Below the pieces are notes generated by a model, which saw only the letters and a list, made by a program, of their open reading frames with translations, was not told where the DNA came from and did no database searches. The translations under genes and the position numbers were made by a program. This document shows, one piece after another, positions 27,485 to 36,479 of a stretch of 64,000 nucleotides of DNA. Every line of letters begins with the position of its first letter. Position 1 is the first letter of the stretch. This DNA is from an uncultured Alphaproteobacteria bacterium (GTDB lineage: Bacteria; Pseudomonadota; Alphaproteobacteria; Puniceispirillales; Puniceispirillaceae): contig CALEYP010000050.1 of assembly GCA_937924895.1 (NCBI GenBank), positions 17,162 through 81,161 of the forward strand. Direction: 5' to 3'.

Positions 27485-28738
27485 TTAAATCTGGCGAATA
27501 AGCGCATCAGCCTTTTCAATGAGATCATTCGTCAAGCTCTCAACATAATAGGAACCAGCTAGTGGATCGACCGTATCTGTGATCCCAGCTTCATTTTGAA
27601 GAATGAGCTGCGTATTTCTTGCAATGCGTGCTGAAAATTCAGTCGGCAGGGCAATCGCCTCATCAAATGAGTTGGTGTGTAATGATTGTGTGCCGCCAAG
27701 CGCAGCTGCTAGCGCCTCAATCGTTGTGCGGATAATATTGTTATAAGGGTCTTGTTCTTGGAGTGAGGCCCCTGATGTCTGACAATGCGTGCGGAGCATT
27801 AGCGATTTATCACTTTTAGGCGCGAACAATTCTGTCATCCAGCGTGACCATAAGGTGCGTGCCGCCCTTAGCTTGGCAGATTCCATGAAGAAGTTCATGC
27901 CGATGGCAAAGAAGAAAGAGAGTCGCGGTGCGAATTTATCAACATCCATCCCACGCTGTGTAGCAGTGCGGACATATTCCAAGCCATCAGCGAGTGTAAA
28001 GGCCAATTCCTGCACCAAATTGGCGCCAGCCTCTTGCATATGATAGCCAGAAATAGAGATGGAGTTAAATTTCGGCATATGATCAGCGGTATAGCTGATG
28101 ATATCAGACACGATCCGCATGGAAGGCGCAGGCGGGTAGATATAGGTGTTGCGCACCATAAATTCTTTCAGAATATCATTTTGGATGGTTCCGGATAGCG
28201 CGCTTACGGGAACCCCTTGTTCCTCACCAGCAACAATAAAGCCAGCAAGAATAGGTAAAACGGCACCATTCATTGTCATCGAGACAGACATCTCCTCCAA
28301 AGGAATGCCGTCAAACAGGATTTTCATATCCTCAACAGAATCAATGGCAACGCCGGCTTTGCCAACATCACCCACCACACGAGGGTGGTCCGAATCATAA
28401 CCACGATGGGTGGCGAGATCAAATGCCACTGATAGGCCCTTTTGTCCTGCAGCAAGCGCTTTTCTGTAGAATTCATTTGAGGCTTTGGCCGTTGAAAAGC
28501 CAGCATATTGGCGAATGGTCCACGGGCGGCCAACATACATAGAGGCGCGTGGTCCTCTGGTGAAAGGGGCTTGGCCGGGATAGGTCTCTAAATGAGGGAG
28601 GTTTGCAATATCATCAGAGGTGTAAAGCGGTTTAATCGCAATGCCTTCTAGTGTCTCCTTGGATTGCGTCTGCGAAGGGCGCTTTAATTCGGTCTCTGCT
28701 TGCTGTTCCCATTGCGTGCGCTTATCATCTGTCGCCAT
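27485..28738 (-). CDS. Methylmalonyl-CoA mutase, N-terminal catalytic part (ends at an in-frame TAA)
   Basis: The 417-residue ORF is the N-terminal catalytic region of methylmalonyl-CoA mutase, which interconverts methylmalonyl-CoA and succinyl-CoA in propionate metabolism. Family blocks are present: FTRGPRASMYVGRPWTIRQY, AFDLATHRGYDSDHPRVVGD, the TIM-barrel stretch SISGYHMQEAGA, RTHCQTSGASLQEQDPYNN and DPLAGSYYVESLTNDLIE. Homologues continue here as LI-x-x-x-E-x-x-GGM, whereas this gene has LIRQI then TAA. The two ORFs plus the stop give about 725 codons, the normal full length. The break is not at the usual subunit boundary of naturally split mutases (just before the B12 domain), so it looks like a nonsense change (for example GAA to TAA) or a sequencing error. 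Confidence 0.88.
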   Translation of the reverse strand: MATDDKRTQWEQQAETELKRPSQTQSKETLEGIAIKPLYTSDDIANLPHLETYPGQAPFTRGPRASMYVGRPWTIRQYAGFSTAKASNEFYRKALAAGQKGLSVAFDLATHRGYDSDHPRVVGDVGKAGVAIDSVEDMKILFDGIPLEEMSVSMTMNGAVLPILAGFIVAGEEQGVPVSALSGTIQNDILKEFMVRNTYIYPPAPSMRIVSDIISYTADHMPKFNSISISGYHMQEAGANLVQELAFTLADGLEYVRTATQRGMDVDKFAPRLSFFFAIGMNFFMESAKLRAARTLWSRWMTELFAPKSDKSLMLRTHCQTSGASLQEQDPYNNIIRTTIEALAAALGGTQSLHTNSFDEAIALPTEFSARIARNTQLILQNEAGITDTVDPLAGSYYVESLTNDLIEKADALIRQI

Positions 28739-28968
28739 GCTGGTCCCCTGTCATTCATCACCAAGTTAGGATTGGGCGCATTGTAGACAGAAATGGCGTT
28801 CACTTCAATCTTTTGGTCGTGTTTAGCAAATTTCTAAATAATGACCTGCTGTCTGGTATTAAATTATGATTTAACTGGTGCTAGAAGTGCCGATCACACT
28901 CTTTGTAATGTAACAATAGAGCGCTCTTATGGCGCGTAACCTATTTTCGATAAAGTGGGGATATAACC

Positions 28969-30747
28969 ATGAAAATGACAACAGAAGAAGCCTTTGTAAA
29001 GGTGCTACAAATGCATGGCATCGAGCATGCATTTGGAATTATCGGTTCTGCGATGATGCCGATTTCAGATTTGTTCCCGCAAGCGGGCATCACATTTTGG
29101 GATGCGGCACACGAATGTAATGCGGGTATGATGGCCGATGGCTTCACGCGCGCCTCTGGCAAAATGTCTATGATGGTCGCACAGAACGGCCCAGGTATCA
29201 CAAACTTTGTGACACCTGTGAAAACAGCCTATTGGAACCATACACCTTTGCTTCTTGTGACACCGCAAGCAGCCAATAAGACAATTGGTCAGGGTGGTTT
29301 CCAGGAAGTTGAACAAATGGCTTTGTTCAAGGATATGGTTGCCTACCAAGAAGAGGTGCGTGATGCCTCTCGTATCGCTGAAGTATTGAACCGTGTGATC
29401 ATGCAAGCCAAGCGTGCATCTGCACCGGCTCAAATTAACGTTCCACGCGATTTCTGGACTCAAGTGATTGACATTGAGTTACCAGCGATTGTTGATTTTG
29501 AACGCCCATCAGGTGGTCAAGATGCGATTGCCCAAGCTGCAGACTTGCTTTCAAACGCAAAGTTCCCTGTCATGCTTAATGGTGCTGGCGTTGTGATTGG
29601 CGGTGCGATTGATGCGTCAATGAAATTGGCAGAGCGTCTAGATGCGCCTGTTTGTTGCGGTTATCAGCATAATGACGCTTTCCCTGGTTCACACCCGCTT
29701 TTCGCTGGTCCGCTAGGCTATAATGGCTCAAAAGCTGGTATGGAATTGATCGCAAAGGCTGATGTTGTATTGGCATTAGGCACACGCCTCAACCCATTCT
29801 CAACATTGCCAGGTTATGGCATTGATTATTGGCCAAAGGATGCCAAGATCATCCAAGTTGATATCAACCCAGACCGTATTGGCCTAACAAAGCCAGTATC
29901 AATTGGGATTGTTGGTGACGCGAAGACAGTTGCTGAATCAATTCTTGATAAACTCTCAGCCACAGCCGGTGATACTGGTCGCGCTGAACGTACATCAATG
30001 ATTGCACAGATGAAGTCATCATGGGCGCAGGAATTAACCTCTCTTGACCATGAAGATGATGATCCAGGCACAACATGGAACGAGCGTGCACGTAACAGAG
30101 AACCGCAAAAGATGTCACCTCGTATGGCATGGCGCGCAATTACATCAGTCTTGCCAAAAGACGCCATTATCTCATCAGATATTGGTAATAACTGTGCGAT
30201 CGGTAACGCCTACCCAACATTTGAGCAGGGCCGTAAATATTTGGCACCTGGTTTGTTCGGCCCTTGTGGCTATGGCCTGCCAGCTATCATGGGTGCCAAG
30301 ATTGGTCAGCCAGATACACCTGTTGTTGGGTTTGCCGGTGATGGTGCGTTTGGTATCTCAATGAATGAGATGACAGCCATTGGTCGTAATGAATGGCCGC
30401 CAATCACAATGATCATCTTCCGTAACTATCAGTGGGGCGCTGAGAAGCGTAATACAACATTGTGGTTTGATGATAACTTTGTGGGCACTGAGCTTGATAC
30501 AGACGTTCGCTATGCTGAAATCGCGAGAGCATGTGGTGTCAACGGCGTTCAAGTTTCTTCAATGGCTGATTTATCAACAGCGTTGCAAGATGCGATTGAT
30601 GCCCAGATGAATGATAAGAAAACAACATTCATCGAAGTCTTGTTGAACCAAGAGCTGGGTGAGCCATTCCGTCGTGATGCGATGAAGAAGCCTGTCTCAG
30701 TTGCTGGCATCAGCAAAGACGATATGCGCCCACAGGCTGGTGTTTAA
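28969..30747 (+). CDS. xsc: Sulfoacetaldehyde acetyltransferase
   Basis: The 592-residue ThDP enzyme is Xsc, which converts sulfoacetaldehyde and phosphate to acetyl phosphate and sulfite in taurine and isethionate breakdown. Features typical of Xsc are the opening MTTEEAFVKVLQMHGIEHAF, the Glu (about 49) in AAHECNAGMMADG, TPQAANKTIGQGGFQEVEQM, and the late block RNYQWGAEKRNTTLWFDDN after the ThDP motif GDGAFGISMNEM. The ATG at 28969 is preceded by GTGGGGAT. Codons are strongly biased to CGT/CGC and GGT, suggesting high expression. No phosphate acetyltransferase, taurine aminotransferase or taurine transporter is adjacent. A strong terminator follows. Confidence 0.95.
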   Translation: MKMTTEEAFVKVLQMHGIEHAFGIIGSAMMPISDLFPQAGITFWDAAHECNAGMMADGFTRASGKMSMMVAQNGPGITNFVTPVKTAYWNHTPLLLVTPQAANKTIGQGGFQEVEQMALFKDMVAYQEEVRDASRIAEVLNRVIMQAKRASAPAQINVPRDFWTQVIDIELPAIVDFERPSGGQDAIAQAADLLSNAKFPVMLNGAGVVIGGAIDASMKLAERLDAPVCCGYQHNDAFPGSHPLFAGPLGYNGSKAGMELIAKADVVLALGTRLNPFSTLPGYGIDYWPKDAKIIQVDINPDRIGLTKPVSIGIVGDAKTVAESILDKLSATAGDTGRAERTSMIAQMKSSWAQELTSLDHEDDDPGTTWNERARNREPQKMSPRMAWRAITSVLPKDAIISSDIGNNCAIGNAYPTFEQGRKYLAPGLFGPCGYGLPAIMGAKIGQPDTPVVGFAGDGAFGISMNEMTAIGRNEWPPITMIIFRNYQWGAEKRNTTLWFDDNFVGTELDTDVRYAEIARACGVNGVQVSSMADLSTALQDAIDAQMNDKKTTFIEVLLNQELGEPFRRDAMKKPVSVAGISKDDMRPQAGV

Positions 30748-30780
30748 TCGCTAGCTAACAGGGTTAAGCCTGAAATGAAG

Positions 30781-30811
30781 AAAGCGCTAGTTTCGGCTAG
30801 CGCTTTTTTTT
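30781..30811 (+). terminator. Rho-independent terminator after xsc
   Basis: AAAGCGCTAG pairs perfectly with CTAGCGCTTT across a six-base loop and is followed by a run of T. It ends at the stop of the convergent exporter gene and could work from both sides. Confidence 0.9.
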
Positions 30812-31961
30812 ATGTCATCCAGAAATGCCATCCATAGGCTAGTAAAAGAGCTGGGATGGTTGAATATAAGGTGGCGATAATGGCCGCCTTTGGGGCCAGT
30901 GCCAGAGCCGGGAATAGAGCGTCCCCATCATTGCTTATGGCATTACCGATTTGTGCAGATAACGGGACAATGCCTGTTAGGTAAAGGCTTGTGACAAGCA
31001 CCTGCGGGCCGCACCCTGGCAGTAAGCCAATCACTACAGCAATGAGCGGAACCCAAATGGCAAGGCCATCAAATAAGTTTGCCAATTCATAGCCCGTTAC
31101 AAAGAGGCTAATTTCAAAGAGTAAAAAGGCAATGATGACCCAGCCCGTGACAAAGTTGGTATCTGTGATGGTTTGTTGAAGCACAGAGCGCGGCGCTGAT
31201 GTTGAGGGACGCCTCATCAAATTAGGAACGAGCCACATACCAAAGCAGAGGCAGCCCGCTACGAATCCAAATAGGGTGACAGGTTCAGCTGTTAGGGTGG
31301 TGGCAAACACCTCATCTAAATCAATTTGAAAGGCGCCAAATACCCCAAAGACAATGCCTGGAATAATGGTCATGACCCATAATTTTGTGAAGAATGGTGA
31401 GGCAGGTCTGCGATAAGCTGCCTTGTGATCTTCTGGTTTGGTCTGTGCGCTTCCCTGCAAGAAATGTTTGCCATGAAGGGCATCTACGATATAGCCAGAA
31501 ATTGTGCCCACAGCGAGGCCAATGCCCATCATCATCAGCCCTGTCACAGGTTCTTTGGCGATGAGAAGAAAAGCGGCATCACCCATAGTTGCGGTCAACG
31601 TCGCCATAACGGCACCAAAACTCAAGCGACCTGATACAAAATTAGTCACCACTATGATAGCACCGCCACATCCTGGTAAGGCGCCTAACGCCGCAGCAAG
31701 TGGTACTTGCCAAAAACCAGAGCGTGATAAAAGGCGAATAGCATCAATCCCAAATAGGCGCTCAATCCCATAAAATAGCAGTAAAGTTGCCGCCACAAAG
31801 GTTGTGACTTGTAAATATGCATCTGCCACGGTGCCAATTAACACATCCGCGAAATCAGAGTCGCTGAGTGCAAAGCCCGCCAAAATAGTGACAGATAATG
31901 CGAGCGCTAACGGCATCATCTGCGGTGTTTTAACCGGTGGTTGTGCGAGTGAGGCGTCCAT
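30810..31961 (-). CDS. Putative 10-TM heavy-metal (manganese/arsenic-type) exporter, ArsP_2 family
   Basis: The 383-residue membrane protein has about ten hydrophobic helices in two halves. Each half carries the family motif Leu-Pro-Gly-Cys-Gly (LGALPGCGGAIIV and IGLLPGCGPQVLV) and a GDA segment (TMGDAAFLL and SNDGDALFPALALAP). This is the pattern of the family called putative manganese transporter or 10-TM heavy-metal exporter. The transported ion is not proven. The gene is monocistronic, with a candidate promoter and an overlapping inverted repeat upstream at 32000-32037. Confidence 0.8.
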   Translation of the reverse strand: MDASLAQPPVKTPQMMPLALALSVTILAGFALSDSDFADVLIGTVADAYLQVTTFVAATLLLFYGIERLFGIDAIRLLSRSGFWQVPLAAALGALPGCGGAIIVVTNFVSGRLSFGAVMATLTATMGDAAFLLIAKEPVTGLMMMGIGLAVGTISGYIVDALHGKHFLQGSAQTKPEDHKAAYRRPASPFFTKLWVMTIIPGIVFGVFGAFQIDLDEVFATTLTAEPVTLFGFVAGCLCFGMWLVPNLMRRPSTSAPRSVLQQTITDTNFVTGWVIIAFLLFEISLFVTGYELANLFDGLAIWVPLIAVVIGLLPGCGPQVLVTSLYLTGIVPLSAQIGNAISNDGDALFPALALAPKAAIIATLYSTIPALLLAYGWHFWMT

Positions 31962-31999
31962 CTGTTGCGTTCGTGCTACTTATGCTTGTTTGTCGTAAC

Positions 32000-32037
32000 T
32001 ATAAAATAGAAGGCTTATGAATTTAGTCAAGGCTAAA
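32000..32037 (-). promoter_or_regulatory. Candidate promoter with operator-like inverted repeat upstream of the metal exporter
   Basis: Read on the minus strand, TTGACT (32029-32024) and TATTTT about 16 bases downstream could be -35 and -10 boxes. The -35 box lies inside an inverted repeat TTTAG-N6-CTAAA (32022-32037), so a repressor bound there would block RNA polymerase. This would suit metal-responsive control, but which regulator is unknown. The rest of the 249-base gap shows nothing I can name. Confidence 0.4.
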
Positions 32038-32210
32038 CTCTGATGTAAACGCTAGGCGGTATTGGTTTTTCATCAATTGAAGTAAGAGGCGTGACGCTAA
32101 TCATCTAGCGGTAATTGGCCTTTGGCATAACCCTGCCATCGTCGAGCCATTGACTCTTGCCGCGATGTAACAGATATCAAAGGACAAGATAAGGCAAGAA
32201 GGATAAACCA

Positions 32211-33026
32211 ATGCTGCAATCACATGAAGCTCCAAAATCTGTGGGCGTGCCAGCTGATACCAAAGATGCTGTGAAAGTGCTATCTGTGACACATTGGACA
32301 GATCGCTTGTTTCATTTTGAAGTTGAACGTCCTGATAGTTTTCGGTTTCGGTCTGGTGAATTTGTGATGATTGGATTGCTGAATGAAGCTGGCAAGCCAT
32401 TATTGCGCGCTTATTCGATTGCGGCACCTTTCTGGTCAGAAACCTTATCCTTTTATTCAATTAAGGTACCAGATGGGCCATTAACATCACGCTTGCAGCA
32501 TTTGCAGCCTGGTGACTACATCATTATGAAGACCAAGCCTGTTGGCACATTAGTCCTTGATGCGCTTTTACCAGGCAAGCGTTTATACATGATTGCCACA
32601 GGGACAGGCATCGCGCCTTTTGCCTCTTTGATAAAAGATCCAGACGTGTATGAGCAATATGATGATGTAATCCTGACTCATACATGCCGTGAAGTGGCTG
32701 AGCTCTCCTATGGCGCGCATTTAATCGAAGAAGCGAAGGCGGATCCGCTAATTGGTGAAATGGCAAAGGAGAAGCTGCGCTATTACCCGACAACAACCCG
32801 TGATCAATCCGCTAAAATGGGCCGTATCACAACGTTAATGGAAGATGGCACGCTCTTTTCTGATTTAGACGTGCCGCCACTTCATCCCGAGACTGACCGC
32901 GTTATGATTTGCGGCTCTATGGGGTTGAATAATGATGTGAAAGCCATCATTGAAGCAGCTGGTCTAGAAGAAGGTGCCAACTCAAAGCCTGGCACCTATG
33001 TGCTGGAAAAGGCATTTGTTGGCTAG
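32211..33026 (+). CDS. fpr: Ferredoxin/flavodoxin--NADP+ reductase
   Basis: A 271-residue FAD-dependent reductase of the bacterial Fpr type. It shows the FAD-binding RAYSIAAPFW motif, the phosphate-binding PLTSRLQHLQPGD region, the NADP-binding TGTGIAPFASLI and a CGS motif (MICGSMGLN). It ends in YVLEKAFVG, as in subclass IA enzymes. It moves electrons between NADPH and ferredoxin or flavodoxin in the cytoplasm. AAGGA lies upstream of the ATG. The stop overlaps the convergent HAD gene by four bases. Confidence 0.93.
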   Translation: MLQSHEAPKSVGVPADTKDAVKVLSVTHWTDRLFHFEVERPDSFRFRSGEFVMIGLLNEAGKPLLRAYSIAAPFWSETLSFYSIKVPDGPLTSRLQHLQPGDYIIMKTKPVGTLVLDALLPGKRLYMIATGTGIAPFASLIKDPDVYEQYDDVILTHTCREVAELSYGAHLIEEAKADPLIGEMAKEKLRYYPTTTRDQSAKMGRITTLMEDGTLFSDLDVPPLHPETDRVMICGSMGLNNDVKAIIEAAGLEEGANSKPGTYVLEKAFVG

Positions 33027-33754
33027 GCAGATTGCGCCACTTTTTGCGCCAGATAATCAGGTAACCCTTCGATATTCGGTAAGAGATGTGAGGCCGCCTC
33101 TAGCGCCTTTGTTGGCGCAGGGTAGCGCGCACTAATGCCGATGAAAAGACCAGCCCCGGCGGCATTTGCGACACCTAGATCTGCGCTCGTATCACCAACC
33201 ATAATCGTATCATTTGGGGCATAGCCACAGCGTCGACAGATTTCCAAAAAGCCCTCTGGAGCCGGTTTGCCGCCAAAACCGCTATCAAAGCCCAGAATTT
33301 CTTCAAAATGCGAGATGATACCAAGCTCTGTGCTCGACCGCTTCGCGGATGCTTCTGAATCATTTGTTAAAATGGCACAGCGATAGCCTTGTGCCCGGAG
33401 TGCGTGAAGAGAGGTCTGAATATCTCCCAACGGCACCGCGCCTCGTTGTTGATTGCGTTGCACAATAGCCATAACCTTTTCCCGATAGGAGGGGTCATCA
33501 AAATGCGCCTTTAATTCCGGTGCTTTGGCGATGCAGGCAGCCTGTTGATCTAAGAACGAGCCAGACGCAAATAAACCATCAGGGTCAATGGTCTCAGATT
33601 GCTCTTCAATCCCGATAATCTCTTGAAATATTTGGGCGGAATAGCGCTGCTCTGTTAGCTCTGACAGCAAATAGGTAATATCACGCGCCACCGGCAACCA
33701 CGTCTTTGGCAAATCCAAAAGCACCCCATCTTTATCAAAAATTATTAATGTCAT
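33023..33754 (-). CDS. HAD-family hydrolase (phosphoglycolate-phosphatase-like)
   Basis: A 243-residue HAD-superfamily phosphatase. Motif I is FDKDGVLLD (the first Asp is the nucleophile), motif II is the Thr in AILTNDSEAS, motif III is the Lys in GGKPAPEGF, and motif IV is VGDTSADLGVANAAG. The helical cap between motif I and II is of the phosphoglycolate phosphatase type. Substrate is not determined by sequence; glycolate oxidase genes at 49-53 kb make phosphoglycolate an attractive possibility but are not adjacent. Confidence 0.85.
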   Translation of the reverse strand: MTLIIFDKDGVLLDLPKTWLPVARDITYLLSELTEQRYSAQIFQEIIGIEEQSETIDPDGLFASGSFLDQQAACIAKAPELKAHFDDPSYREKVMAIVQRNQQRGAVPLGDIQTSLHALRAQGYRCAILTNDSEASAKRSSTELGIISHFEEILGFDSGFGGKPAPEGFLEICRRCGYAPNDTIMVGDTSADLGVANAAGAGLFIGISARYPAPTKALEAASHLLPNIEGLPDYLAQKVAQSA

Positions 33755-33781
33755 AGCTCTCTTTCGCGCTTGTGATGTGAG

Positions 33782-34153
33782 TTAGGATGAGACACGCAAT
33801 CCCTCATTGACATAGATCATCCAACTTAATTCGCCAGAGGTGACAAAAATGATGATGAGCATGCCAATCAGAATTAATAAAAAGGCAAGGGCAAAGCTCC
33901 CAATCTTTCCTGCCAGCCTTGTCATATTATATAAGGCTGATTGCATAATAAGACTGGCGCCATATATGGTCAAAAACCCCAAGCTAAAAGCGTGGATGTT
34001 ATGCATCCAAATGGTTCCTTGAATGGGTAAGAAGGCACCTATGACAGGGCCGATATATAAGCCAATAACAAGCCAAGCGACGGTGGTGAGGAGGCTCACT
34101 AAAATCGTAACTGATAGGTCTGCTTCGCCTGAAAAAAATCGTTCTATGACCAC
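33782..34153 (-). CDS. Small membrane protein, function unknown
   Basis: A 123-residue protein with three or four hydrophobic helices (about residues 13-40, 50-70 and 85-108). I do not recognise the family. It starts with GTG at 34153. It lies 27 bases upstream of the HAD gene on the same strand and may be co-transcribed. No catalytic motif is visible. Confidence 0.55.
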   Translation of the reverse strand: MVIERFFSGEADLSVTILVSLLTTVAWLVIGLYIGPVIGAFLPIQGTIWMHNIHAFSLGFLTIYGASLIMQSALYNMTRLAGKIGSFALAFLLILIGMLIIIFVTSGELSWMIYVNEGLRVSS

Positions 34154-34310
34154 AAAGATACCCCAGGGTAAGCGAAAATTCCGTCACGCCTGCGGACTAT
34201 TTCAAAGCAGGCAATTGCTTTTGCGCGGTTGCTTGCCATATCATTAGGCAGTCTGCCGCCATCTTGCAAGATTGTTTTCAGAAAGTTTCATGAGCGCCTT
34301 AGGAGTGAAT

Positions 34311-35255
34311 ATGCATAAAATCGCGTTACTAGATGATTGGATGGATGATGCACGCCAAGCTGCGGATTGGAGCTGTTTATCAGATCATGCCATCGATGTG
34401 TTTCATGATACGATAACAGGGGATGCGCTCATTGAGAGGTTGCAGCCCTATAGTATTTTGGGGGTGATGCGGGAACGCACACCACTCACCAAAGAGGTGA
34501 TTGACGCACTCCCTAATCTGCAGGCTATCATTACATCTGGCATGCGAAATGCCTCTATTGATACCGCCTATGCACGAAGCAAGGGTATCGTAGTGATGGG
34601 GACGCAATCACCAGGTCACGCCACAGCAGAACTAGCGATGATTTTAATCGGTAATTTGGCGCGTCACATCATGCCGTCTGCCCACGCCATGCAAGAGGGC
34701 GGCTGGCAAGTGGCAACAGGACGGGATCTGCGCGGTGCTCGCCTTGGCATTCTTGGGTTAGGACGGCTAGGGAGCCAGGTTGCTAAATTTGGTCAGGCTT
34801 TTGGGATGGATGTTGTGGCTTGGTCACAAAACCTGACGAAGGCGCGTTGTGATGAGGTTGGGGTAACCTATCTTGATAAAGAGACCTTCTTCCAAAGCTG
34901 TGATTTTATTTCCATCCACCTCAAATTATCTGAGCGTGTTCGCCATTTAATTGACGCTGATATGCTCGCTCTGATGAAACATGATGCTTGCCTCATCAAT
35001 ACATCTCGGGCGCCAATTATTGATAAGGATGCGTTGTCAGCGGCGCTACGTGCTGGCGCAATTGGCGGGGCGGCAATTGATGTCTATGACTATGAACCTC
35101 TGCCCTCAGATGACCCGTTGCGTCAGCTTCCCAATCTGATAATGACGCCGCATATCGGCTATGTGACTAAAGAGACAATGCAGATTTTTTATGGGCAAAT
35201 GGTAGAGGGAATTGCCGCCTTTATTGACGGTAATCCCATACGCGAACTGCCTTAG
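34311..35255 (+). CDS. D-2-hydroxyacid dehydrogenase family protein
   Basis: A 314-residue NAD(P)-dependent dehydrogenase. The Rossmann motif is LGILGLGRLGSQVA, the catalytic Arg is in INTSRAPIID, and the catalytic His is in MTPHIGYV, with the acidic partner in the intervening VYDYEPLP segment. The family interconverts 2-hydroxy and 2-oxo acids, for example glyoxylate or hydroxypyruvate. I chose the ATG at 34311 because AGGAG lies five bases upstream and the protein then begins MHKIALLDDW; an upstream in-frame start at 34272 lacks such support. Confidence 0.88.
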   Translation: MHKIALLDDWMDDARQAADWSCLSDHAIDVFHDTITGDALIERLQPYSILGVMRERTPLTKEVIDALPNLQAIITSGMRNASIDTAYARSKGIVVMGTQSPGHATAELAMILIGNLARHIMPSAHAMQEGGWQVATGRDLRGARLGILGLGRLGSQVAKFGQAFGMDVVAWSQNLTKARCDEVGVTYLDKETFFQSCDFISIHLKLSERVRHLIDADMLALMKHDACLINTSRAPIIDKDALSAALRAGAIGGAAIDVYDYEPLPSDDPLRQLPNLIMTPHIGYVTKETMQIFYGQMVEGIAAFIDGNPIRELP

Positions 35256-35264
35256 TGCGCTTAT

Positions 35265-36320
35265 TTATTGCTCATCTGCTGTCACACCGATAATTGGACT
35301 TTCTGGGTTAAAGGCGTGCCAGACAAAGGCAAAAGTAACCTTATAGGGGACATCAACCAGTTTGCCATGGTCTTCTTGGCGCTGTGCAATAACAGTGCCG
35401 ACATCACGGCCCTCTGAGATAACAGCTTTATCTAAGGCCGAGGCTTGGCCGCTACTCCAAGTGAGGCGGATATCACCACGCTCAAGTCGTCTGGCTTGCA
35501 TGAGATGAAACAACGCAATTGCTTCATCATTTACAACCACCACACGTTCAAGCGCCCCAATTCCTTCGGGAAGTGACCCTTCATAGAGGAATGGATATCG
35601 TGCGCTGTCATAGCCATTATAAGGGGTAATGCCATAGGGGCGTTGATGGTCAGAAGGAATGTCCAAAATCATACCGGAGGGATGTCTCTCTGAAAATTCG
35701 GCAAAACTCTCTAAGCGAGACGGCAAGATAGTCAGAGACTGTCCTGCCAAGGCGCCAGCTATGGCCTCGCCATTATATTGTTGCCACCAGCTTTCTGTTT
35801 GTCGGTCATACATGACCAGATCCGAATGGCGAAGCTGTCCTGTCGTGCCAAAATCAAGTGTATATGTGCCATGGTCTCTGGCAAACACCACCGAGGTGTT
35901 ACATAATGGGCAATAGGTAACGGAAAAAGACGTCTCTCCAATATGATCATTTACAATTTCATGCCAGATTAAAATAGAAAGCGGGTAGGCGCGCGCTTCC
36001 CCGTCAAAGACAACAGAAATCAAAGGCGATTGCGGCTCGTAATCTGCCTCGGATAGCGCAATAAAATCCGGCATATCAAGAGACGGGATGCCATCCTTTG
36101 GGGGGCCGCCTGAGCGTATTTCAGATAAATCTATCGTGCATCTTGTGAAATCAGTGTCAGGCCATTGGCCCTGAAGCGATGATGAGATGTGACAGTATGA
36201 AGCATCGCGCAATTTTGAATCTTGAGCAACGGCGGCATGTCCGCACAAACTCAAGATTAACGTCAGCGCCATGCTGCTAATCATTGTGGGGATAGTGGTA
36301 TGAAATCTAAAGATTTCCAT
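35265..36320 (-). CDS. DUF3179 domain-containing exported protein
   Basis: A 351-residue protein with a signal peptide (hydrophobic residues 13-28, likely cleavage after AVA near residue 32). The large DUF3179 domain is recognisable by AYPLSILIWHEIVND, the VTYCPLCNTSVVF motif with two Cys, and LVMYDRQTESWWQQYNGEAI. The fold is found in periplasmic or surface proteins of marine bacteria, and its function is unknown. The paired Cys and nearby His may bind a metal. The gene converges on the hydroxyacid dehydrogenase gene. Confidence 0.85.
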   Translation of the reverse strand: MEIFRFHTTIPTMISSMALTLILSLCGHAAVAQDSKLRDASYCHISSSLQGQWPDTDFTRCTIDLSEIRSGGPPKDGIPSLDMPDFIALSEADYEPQSPLISVVFDGEARAYPLSILIWHEIVNDHIGETSFSVTYCPLCNTSVVFARDHGTYTLDFGTTGQLRHSDLVMYDRQTESWWQQYNGEAIAGALAGQSLTILPSRLESFAEFSERHPSGMILDIPSDHQRPYGITPYNGYDSARYPFLYEGSLPEGIGALERVVVVNDEAIALFHLMQARRLERGDIRLTWSSGQASALDKAVISEGRDVGTVIAQRQEDHGKLVDVPYKVTFAFVWHAFNPESPIIGVTADEQ

Positions 36321-36479
36321 AGCGGTCTCCTCTTAAACGCTCCCCTATGGCACAGCATGACGTCCATTAATATTTCAGATCAAGAAAACATTGTGCCTTT
36401 CGCTAGACAGGGGGCAGGGGGCATGTCATTTTGACAAAGCATTGGCGCGGAATAACAGCGTTTCACGGGTGAGGGTTTC

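Noticed and set aside
27485..27487. Recoding of the mutase stop as selenocysteine or pyrrolysine
   Set aside because: The codon is TAA, while selenocysteine uses TGA and pyrrolysine uses TAG. A mutation, sequencing error or reinitiation is more likely.
27485..28738. A natural two-subunit mutase
   Set aside because: Naturally split enzymes break just before the B12-binding domain, while this break is about 160 residues earlier within the linker.
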